Positions 57,020-64,000 of a DNA stretch of 64,000 nucleotides are shown one piece after another. The DNA is from Entoloma clypeatum (taxonomy: Eukaryota; Basidiomycota; Agaricomycetes; Agaricales; Entolomataceae). Below the pieces are notes generated by a model. That model saw only the letters and a list, made by a program, of their open reading frames with translations, had not been told where the DNA came from and searched no databases. The stretch covers positions 992,001-1,056,000 of the forward strand of contig OY751493.1 in NCBI GenBank assembly GCA_963565915.1, written 5' to 3'. The stretch's first letter is position 1. Each line of letters opens with the position of its first letter. Made by a program: the position numbers and the translations under genes.

Positions 57020-58962
57020 TGCCCGGCAGGGGTGGGGGCGATGGGGGGATTGGCTTCAGGCGCGCCCTTGCAACAGGGGGCATGATGCCTGTGGTTGTCG
57101 ACGTGGTGAGGGCCACCACATGCGGAGCAGAGTTGGGTCTAGAGGGACAGCCAGTTCCATTGTCCCGGATCTGGTGCCCCCACTGGAAGCAGTTCCTGCA
57201 GAGGGGGGCGCCGATGCGCTTGTCTGCCTGTCTGATGGGGGAGGGCCTAAAGTTCGCCTTGACGTTCCAGCGAATCTTGGTCTTGATGAGGGTGTTCAGG
57301 GCAGCCCCGCTCTGGGAGTCCTGGATATCGAAATAGACTGTACATGTATCCACAGTTTTGGAATAGGTGACGATCCGAGCAGCAGACGTGAGGGCGACTC
57401 GTTTCCTCATGACAGCAAAGCAGTGTTTCGTAATGATTTTGCCAATGGCCTCAGACGAAATGGGCTCATCGTTGAGGACGCGGGGCATGCCAGTCAAGTT
57501 TAGGAAGGATTTAGATGTCGGAAGATAGACATTGATCTCCGCATCATTGGTTTTGAGCAAGCGTTCAACGAACTTGCCGATGTTGGTGAGTTCGACATCG
57601 GTGGGGACAACCCGACTGGTGGAACTGATGGTTTTCATCCTCAATCCTTCAGGGCATAAGTCAGCAGCCTCGAGGGAGAGAGGAGAGTTGAGATTCACAA
57701 GTGCTTCAAGAGCAGCTTTGTGAACCTCATCGTGTTTCTTGAAAAGAGCCCACTCGGAGCTCGATATCATGACAAAGCGCCTGTTGGCGCCTTTGGTGGT
57801 CGAGGACACTCTGGGCTTAGAAGCTGCAGGAGTCTTCGGGGTGGGTACATCGCCTCCAGTTTCTGCAGGTGCTTTGCCTGTAGGCGCGGCGTGTGCTCCA
57901 CTCTTGGCTTTGTTGGCGTAGGAAGGCCTGGGAGCTCTGTTGTAGGCAGAGCCCCTGGGCGGTAAGGGCGGGAATGCCGACGTGTTGTCGATCCTGGGGG
58001 CTCGCTTGACCATTCCAGAGGGTAGACCCCTGGAAGGCTGGGCTGCTGGGGCAGGCGCCAAGGGTAAACCCTTGGTGCCACGCGGAATCGGGGCCTTAAC
58101 AGAGCTAGAAGCTTTGGGAGGGGCAGGGGATTTGTGGACTCCCCAGGAGTCCGACATGGAGGCGTCCGCCGCCTGAGAGGTGGTGAGGGGGTTGGGAGGA
58201 GGAGGGGCTTTTGACTTACCCTTGCCTTGGGAGGCAGGGGTCAGAGGCGGAGGGGGGGGGACGTAGTCCTTGTGTATGAGATTGCCATCGCTGTTAAGGC
58301 TAAAGCCGAGTTTGTCGCCCATGAGAGCGAAGAGCATGAAAAACTCATCTTTGAGGACTCCATCAGAAGCGACGGCGTCACGTGTGATGCCTCGAATGAT
58401 GATCCGCTGTGCCAATGAAATGACAGCAGCAGAGAGGGTGGCCGTGTTGAGCCGAGTGAGGGTGCCGCCAGAGGCCAGACCGAAGTCAATAGCCTCGCCG
58501 ACAGTTTTGAGTGCAGCGACCATTGCAACGAGATTGTCCTCGCTGTCACCTGCCATGTTGACCTGTAACTCGCTGGGGATGAGATCTTGATTCGGATTGT
58601 TGAGTATGTAATCCAGAACAGTCTCAAATGTCACAAGTCCGGCGTTAGCGGAGAGTGTGATGGAAGCGTGCCTCACCGCTTCGGCCTGCCCACTGAAGGG
58701 GGTGTCGCTGCGGTAGATGGTCTTGTTGGGGGCTAGAGGCCCCACAGAAATGAGTTGGTCGACATCCGGAAGAGTGTCGACATCGATCGGTTCTTCTGAC
58801 CAGTTACCAGTGGGATTACCTTCCACAGGGCTGACAGATCCAAGGGCAGACTTGCGAGCCTTCTGCCTGAGACGGATTTCCTCAGCCTTACCAGATGGTG
58901 CGGGAGAGGTTGGGGTTTGAGTGTGATCGGCTGGAGAATCCGGCCAATCAAGGGAGACGGGG
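57020..58962 (-). pseudogene. LINE ORF1 (gag-like, CCHC), 3' end lost in gap
   Basis: An open frame on the minus strand of about 645 codons before the gap. Acidic and Ser/Pro-rich N-terminal half, a proline-rich middle (VPPPPPLTPASQGKGKSKAP), then a folded region (RFVMISSSEWALFKKHDEVH, then INVYLPTSKSFLNLTG) like the RNA-binding part of fungal LINE ORF1 proteins. It ends with a single knuckle, CRNCFQWGHQIRDNGTGC, and a Pro-rich tail. ORF1 proteins coat LINE RNA. The 5' edge at 58962 adjoins an NLR-like exon, so the copy is 5'-truncated or rearranged. ORF2 is not seen because the gap and other repeats follow. Confidence 0.65.
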
Positions 58963-59066
58963 GAGGAGGAAAAGCACCCGCGCTCTTTTCCCAAAAGCCT
59001 AAGCGCCATTTCTAATCCCTTCCATGCCACACTTCCAGTCTTCACAAGAGCATTGGAATTGGAATG
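58963..59066 (-). pseudogene. NLR-like exon fragment
   Basis: After a CTCTTAG splice-acceptor-like site the minus strand reads HSNSNALVKTGSVAWKGLEM and ALRLLGKERGCF, typical of the exon that precedes the PLKSAVGGL block in basidiomycete NLR proteins. Its 3' 57 bp (58963-59019) are repeated at 50069-50125 with two changes. The exon is then joined to LINE ORF1 sequence. Confidence 0.5.
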
Positions 59067-60519
59067 CTAAGAGGGTCAAACGGACGTAGAGTGATCTTTG
59101 CTTTGCAGTTGATCGGTCTCTTTGATACTCTCTGGCACGACTGGCGCCTGATTTGCCGTATCCACTCGGGAATGAGCAAATGAATGCAGAGGCGCAGTAC
59201 GAGGATTTAAGAGAGCAGCGGCCTGAGGTTGATTGGGAACAGTGAATGGGACAGTACTCTTAAAAATGTTATCATTGAGAGACGCAGTGGACCGTGCTGA
59301 GGCTGGATCATGGGATGCAGAGGGAACGTCGAGGGATGAGTGGGGCTGAGCTTGATCTTCAACACAGCGGCGTGTGACCTTGGACAGGCCGGACAAGCAG
59401 GAGGGAAGGGGGACAGAGGGGGCGGGTTGAGGCGCAGCCTTCGGGTTGAAGTTCTTCAAGAACACAGGGAGGTAGGAGGGCCGTGGTTGCGGCAATCCTG
59501 GCGGGGGTCCCATATAGGGGAAGAAGGGGGGAGAGGGAGGGCACGGAGAGCACACCCTGAGGGGGAGGGGCAGAAGCAAAGGGGAGAAAGCCTTCCAGAG
59601 AGGGGGAGGTGGTGGGCCGCCGCATTTGAGGGCAGAAACATGAGGGGGCTCAGGACTCAAGGGTCTAGGCGAGCGGGGGACAGGTGCCGGTTTGGACGGC
59701 AAGGGGTGGGGTGACCTGGAGGAAGACTGATGGTGCTTCTTACCAGAGGGGGGAGGTTGCCGTCCACAAACTGGCCGAGGAGCCACTGAAGGCCCTTCCA
59801 GGACGGGGGCGGGGATGGGAGAGGGTGCACAAGAGGGTGCAGGAGAGGTGGAGGCCGCAGAGGCATAGGAGTGTGTTGGTGAGGGTGGCGTCAGGGTGGG
59901 CGCTAGAGGTGTGGGCGCCTGTGGGTCTGGGCCTGAGGCCTGGACTGTGACGGAGGCATGAAGGACACGAGGCAGTGCCTGGGGAGGCATGGGGAAGAGG
60001 GTGGGTGCTTGTAGCAGATCCAGACCTGTGGTCTGGGCTGCTGCAGAGGCGTGGGGGGCATGAGGTGTTTGCGAGGAATGAGCCTTGTGCGTGGGAGGGA
60101 GAGTCTGCATTGAGTGAGACTGTTCAGCAATTTGGATTGCGGAGAGAGGAGATGTCTGGGTGGACCCATCAGAATGTGAGGTTTGTCCCATGAAAGCTGT
60201 GAGCTGGCGATGGAACAGGATGATCTTTCCTTTGAACAGGTTGGCTAACTCATCAAAGCGGAAGCAGGGGTTGGCAAAGGCAGTGAAAATGTGTCAGCTA
60301 GGCTGTCGAGATATTCGATGTTCCCTACTGCGTCATCAGCACGCACGGGGCATCTAGCCAGGTACATGCAGAGAGGATGGCGAGAGTCGAGGAAGACATC
60401 ACCATTGGGTATGGGTGGTGGGACAACGTTGGTGTGCGGCCAGCCGCTGGCATACGAAAAAGGGTTGGTAGACGCTTGATGTTGCTGGGATTGCTTGGAT
60501 GGCTTCTTGCGAGGCATGA
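59067..60519 (-). pseudogene. Proline-rich reading frame, possible LINE ORF1 5' part
   Basis: It begins at ATG 60519 (MPRKKPSKQSQQHQ), with PFSYASGWPHTNVVPPPIP and HPLCMYLARCPVRADDAVGN, then shifts frame near 60285 into RFDELANLFKGKIILFHRQL. It continues as ~370 residues of Pro/Ser/His-rich sequence to a stop at about 59076. The frameshift argues for decay. It could be the 5' part of a LINE ORF1 or an unrelated gene; I cannot decide. Confidence 0.35.
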
Positions 60520-60652
60520 AGGACGAGATCGTAGTAATCAAGGATAAGTTGGATGCTACTGTGGTGCTACAACGATGACAATCAATGAAAAAGCGACGGG
60601 TGCTTAATCACGATGGTGGTGGTTGGAGGAAGAGGATCACGGGAAGGTAACG

Positions 60653-61948
60653 TTTTTTTTTTTTTTTTTTTAAAACCTCAATTTATATTCCGGCGCCCGA
60701 TCGCAGTCCGGTCTTGTACACTAAGTTACAAATTTAACAAGAACTACATATGAGAGTATTGGAGAGTAATGCCCTGTGGTCACGGCACATGTGCGAAGAA
60801 AAATATATAAGTATCCGAGAGTGGGGTCCGCCCATGGATCAAGTCCACAAGAACAGACCCCGTATATAAACTACATATGCCCGTAGGCAGAGACTGTAGT
60901 AACTAAAGAGACTGTGAAAGAAAGAAAACATAACACTGAAGCTCACCCGATAAGTTAGGGTGGGGGAAAGGCAAATAACGCGGGATGGTTTGCGAGCATC
61001 CCCAGGAAATTGCCGATGTTGTACCATTTGTTGGCGAGATTTAGGGCCCCCCTTGCAGGGGACCCTGGTATGTCACAGTTGGTCACCTCAGGCCATTACT
61101 GACCCTCGGATTTATCCCAAGCTTGCCCATCCCGGAATCAACTTAGATTCACACCTGAGCTTATTAATCTCAAGTGAACCGACAGAGGATTTAGTACTCT
61201 CAAGCCAGTCTTATACCAGACTGCTACGGCCCACTACCCAATTGGGTAGCTTCCCGTTGCCAGGCAGATGGTTCGCTGATGCCAACTGGCGCAGATCCCC
61301 ATCTGTCCCAGCTCTCTGTCTTGCCACAAGGCCAACCGGTTTGTGCACTTCAGGCTTGTACCTTACTACCGGAGTTGTTATGAACCTGTGACTAACGACC
61401 AGCCTTTGACCCGAATGGCCGAACACTAATTCAGGAGTCTGGGCTGGGGGGGGTGACCTTATCGGCTTGTTATCACCTCCAAATACCCCCTCTTATCATC
61501 CCCTATCCTTTTGGTCCCTTTCGGGCCACTCCAGAGTGCCGGGTCACCACTTAAGGCATCACCAGTCCCATCTGGACACCTGCCCCTGAATCAGCAGGTC
61601 ACCACTTAAGGCATCACTACCAACCCAGGAACTAGTCGCCCCGTGGGGCTACTTAGGAAGTTAGTCATCATGCTGGGGCGGCTTTTTATACTGGTTCTCA
61701 CCCAGGATAGCCCATAGTCAGCAATCATGTGACTCTATACCACTGGCGCCAGTAGCCCAGCAGCTGCCCAACTTTACTAAGGTCGGACTGATGTTATGTG
61801 GAAACACATTCCATCATGTGATATTATGTAACGACACATGACTACTCCGTGCACCCCCAACTTTGTGCTATCATAGGAGACACTCCCACAATAGACTTAC
61901 CAGGTGTTGGGATCAGCTGGATTCGAACCAGCGACCTTTCCCTAGGCA
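60653..61948 (-). mobile_element. Chimeric LINE-tailed insertion L3
   Basis: Read on the minus strand it ends in a 20 nt poly(A) (60653-60672), preceded by the L1-type 3' UTR and the end of ORF2 (to 61034). The rest, 61035-61948, is not LINE L1 sequence and ends in a tRNA 3' half. CACGGGAAGGTAACG (60638-60652) and CACGGGAAGGTGACG (61949-61963) flank it and look like a 15 bp target duplication with one change. 61035-61900 contains a TATAAAAAG box (minus strand, near 61690) and two copies of GGTCACCACTTAAGGCATCA; it may be an LTR or another repeat. Confidence 0.6.
61908..61937 (-). other. tRNA 3'-half remnant
   Basis: The minus strand gives AGGTC-GCTGG-TTCGAAT-CCAGC followed by TGATCCCA: a perfect T arm with the standard TTCGAAT loop plus the acceptor 3' strand. 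There is no D arm or 5' acceptor strand nearby, so this is not a full gene. Confidence 0.55.
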
Positions 61949-62045
61949 CACGGGAAGGTGACGTATGCACAAGTTTTTGAATGAAATAGCTTGCACTTCT
62001 ACTTAGATCATCGGTGAAGGTACTCCATTGAACACAGAATATCAT

Positions 62046-62133
62046 GCCCGCCTAGCTCAATCGGATAGAGCGTCAGACTTTTAATGCGGGCGGACCAATC
62101 TGAAGGCTGCGAGTTCGACCCTCGCGGTGGGCT
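62046..62133 (+). tRNA. tRNA-Lys (TTT) with intron
   Basis: Acceptor GCCCGCC (62046-62052) pairs with GGTGGGC (62126-62132). The D arm is TAGCTCAATCGGATAGAGC. The anticodon stem TCAGA/TCTGA has loop C-T-TTT-A-A interrupted after position 37 by an intron of about 14 nt. The T arm GCGAG-TTCGACC-CTCGC is fully paired. A T-run at about 62156 fits polymerase III termination. It looks functional, unlike the slightly worn CTT copy at 7265. Confidence 0.9.
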
Positions 62134-63326
62134 ACTTATATTTCAGTCAGCATTTGTTTTTGGTGATGCATATGTACAACAAGTGCAGCGGTACCGGAAG
62201 TTGTCGGTATACATCCAAGACCAGTCCTTGAATCAGTACGCGGGAATTTGTGCCCACCCAACTCGACTGGCTACCGGGAAGATAGCCGGTGGTTACGAAA
62301 AATCCGCTGCATAAATATAGAAGGGATGTCATGTTCGGTTCTGTCGTGCGTTTTATGGCCTGGAGCGAGGTATCGACAGGGATGAGCACTTGGGGAAGGT
62401 CACCAACAGAAACCCCGCATGACCTAAACGGCCACGGCCGATCTGGGGTGAAATCGTGTGCGCTCTTCGATCTCAGGATTAGCCATGAACTGGCGATCGC
62501 CCGACGTTTTCGCACTTTCGACGGCAATTGTGACTCCTACCCCCCAAGGAAGAGGCAAGAGAGCACTACTGAGCCGCAGCCGCGAGTCGTGAGGTGCATC
62601 CGTCAAGCATCTCCAGTTGTGTGCCTGGAAAAGTCCAGGTCAGTTTTCTGAAAGAAACCAACGGACTTTGGACATCGCTTCTTGAATGGAAAATCGGCGC
62701 CCATGTTCATTACGTACACAGATCGTCTTGTGCAGATCTCATGATCCCTCATTGATGCTGCCAGTGGTGAACAAGGTAAATTTGTATGTCCTCGCGAGCC
62801 AAGCAGGAGACAGCGGAGTTGACAGCATTCTGATTCTCAAGTGATATTTTGCAGCAATTTTTCCTCAAGAGAGATTGTATGACAGACAAGCAATTAGGAC
62901 CACCCTTCCGGATGAACACCCCATCCTGACAGTGCTGTGAATCCAACTGCGGCTTGCAACGTATTGACTCACAAATTTCTGGAAAATGATCCTTTTAGAA
63001 CAGTCAGAGATCAAGACACAGGCGGCGAGGTGTTGGGGATTTCTCGGACCGGACTCCACAACAAAAGGCGGAGCGGTCCGATGACAATTTGCTCCAGAGA
63101 GAACAGCTCGCATAGTATTCCTGTCGTGTTTTGACATATCACTGTAAGGAGAATGTTCGATACAGTAACACAGTATCGGGGATCCTAGCCTTGTGGGGAA
63201 ATCGGAGGAAGTATTGCATCCCTCTACGCAGCTCTTTGTTCTGCTGTAAGATCCCCGGATATGAGTAAAGTAAATATGATAGATGACTTGTACGTCTGTT
63301 TTCTCACCTGACCTCCACAGTACGAC
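62134..63326. other. Intergenic, no gene recognised
   Basis: Only short open frames without domain signatures or convincing introns. Base composition is ordinary and I see no repeat shared with the rest of the window. Confidence 0.45.
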
Positions 63327-64000
63327 TCATAGAGACGGGTCGTGTACGTTGTTTATTATCCTCGTAGGCTCCAACATATTCGCGATAACGAAACGGCCGT
63401 CTATTAGGAAGGGTCAATGACCATGATAACATGTCAACGAATTATAACTCACTAGGCATGTCATTTTCTTCCGCTCTCCATATGGCCTCCTCTGTCTTCG
63501 ATGCAACGCCAGTCTCAACGTGGCGCTTTACAACTCTTTGCTGCGCCTCGTCGATATCTACCTCAATCAGCCATCTTTCATCCAGGAGAAGTCCAGCCTC
63601 ATTCCAGGGTGCAATCGATAAAAACGTGTAGAGCCCTTCGATGATGACAATGCGATGGCACGGGTGAATCGAGATATCGTCATACGTGGGATCTTTGAGG
63701 GAGTGATCGAAGGACGGAGCGGTAATGACCGGGGTGGTTGGTGTCAATTCTTGCCGTAGGGCGTGAACGAAGGCAACATATCCTGCTGCATCAAATGTCC
63801 AATGTATCCCTCGCCTGTCATGTGCCAATTTGGGATCTGGAAGAGCATCGAGCTGAGCACGACTGAGATGCCACCCATCCAGGCCGACGAGAAGGGCCTT
63901 TGAAGCCACGTTGTTGGAGACAAGAAGCTCGTTGGTATGGCTGGTCAATAGCTTCCCGAATGTTGACTTTCCTGATCCTGGTATGCCTGTGATGCCAACC
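63327..64000 (-). CDS. P-loop kinase, uridine kinase/YFH7-like, 5' end beyond window
   Basis: The minus strand enters the window at VGITGIPGSGKSTFGKLL, a Walker A motif. It continues with ALLVGLDGWHLSRAQLDALP (substrate-binding DGxH), RRGIHWTFDA, ITAPSFDHSLKDPTYDDI, HRIVIIEGLYTFLS, DERWLIEVDI and RVVKRHVETGVA. These blocks, in this order, are those of the fungal YFH7/phosphoribulokinase-uridine-kinase fold. After AEENDMP a 52 nt intron (63401-63452) joins NGRFVIANMLEPTRIINNV and the stop at 63327. The substrate is not known for most members. Only the first few residues are missing. Confidence 0.88.

Noticed and set aside
56811..57503. Plus-strand frame crossing the N gap
   Set aside because: It is a shadow of the minus-strand LINE ORF1 and spans unknown bases.
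61908..61937. Complete tRNA gene on the minus strand
   Set aside because: Only the T arm and 3' acceptor strand are present; no D arm or pairing 5' acceptor was found.
62147..62651. Open frames downstream of tRNA-Lys on both strands
   Set aside because: No domains, no intron signals and mutual overlap; not distinguishable from chance.

Overview
The window is nuclear DNA of a filamentous basidiomycete, most likely an Agaricomycete. The grounds are short 48-65 nt introns in nearly all host genes, a caleosin, an F-box gene and an ArAE-type transporter, intron-bearing tRNA-Lys genes, a Plavaka-type transposase with a DUF6532-like partner, chromodomain Gypsy, Copia and LINE elements, and an NLR-like remnant. 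About three quarters of it is mobile DNA. A 200-N assembly gap lies at 56820-57019.

Layout. 1-5776 is host sequence: a partial ArAE/fusaric-acid-resistance-like transporter (minus), a divergent F-box-like gene and a caleosin gene. 5942-8100 holds two 5'-truncated LINE insertions around a tRNA-Lys(CTT). 8189-20095 is a Copia element (A1, minus; target-site duplication GAACC) split by a chromodomain Gypsy element (11428-17547; duplication ATAGC). 21003-42045 is interpreted as one Plavaka/CMC-type DNA transposon: a transposase on the minus strand, a small plus-strand gene and a DUF6532-like gene. The last is broken by a second Copia (A2, 28071-40140; duplication AAATG), whose gag-pol is in turn split by a gag-only LTR element (29611-35913; duplication AACAC; LTRs that appear identical). 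This is a three-level nest.

42046-46550 contains a GGTTC-rich repeat, a pyrimidine-rich tract, a TIR element with a Plavaka-derived MITE inside it, and a degenerate ~305 bp tandem array that carries splice-donor-like sites. 46751-49414 holds three small genes, one resembling the VapD/Cas2 fold. 49690-59066 carries pieces of an NLR-like gene broken by a third Copia (A3, 50126-55914, with an intact 1575-codon gag-pol), a near-identical copy of the A1 flank, the gap and a LINE ORF1. 60653-61948 is a chimeric LINE-tailed unit. The window ends with tRNA-Lys(TTT) and a partial P-loop kinase gene.

The two most unusual signals are: (1) nineteen short hairpins of one design, GCGCC-loop-GGC with a single bulged base before the closing GC pair, scattered through the non-coding RNA of the gag-only retroelement but absent from its gag ORF; and (2) a spliced 175-residue VapD/Cas2-like protein gene with a 15 bp inverted repeat just upstream. 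Copia A and the gag-only element also share a primer-binding site that matches the anticodon arm of initiator tRNA-Met, which implies half-tRNA priming and a shared replication machinery.
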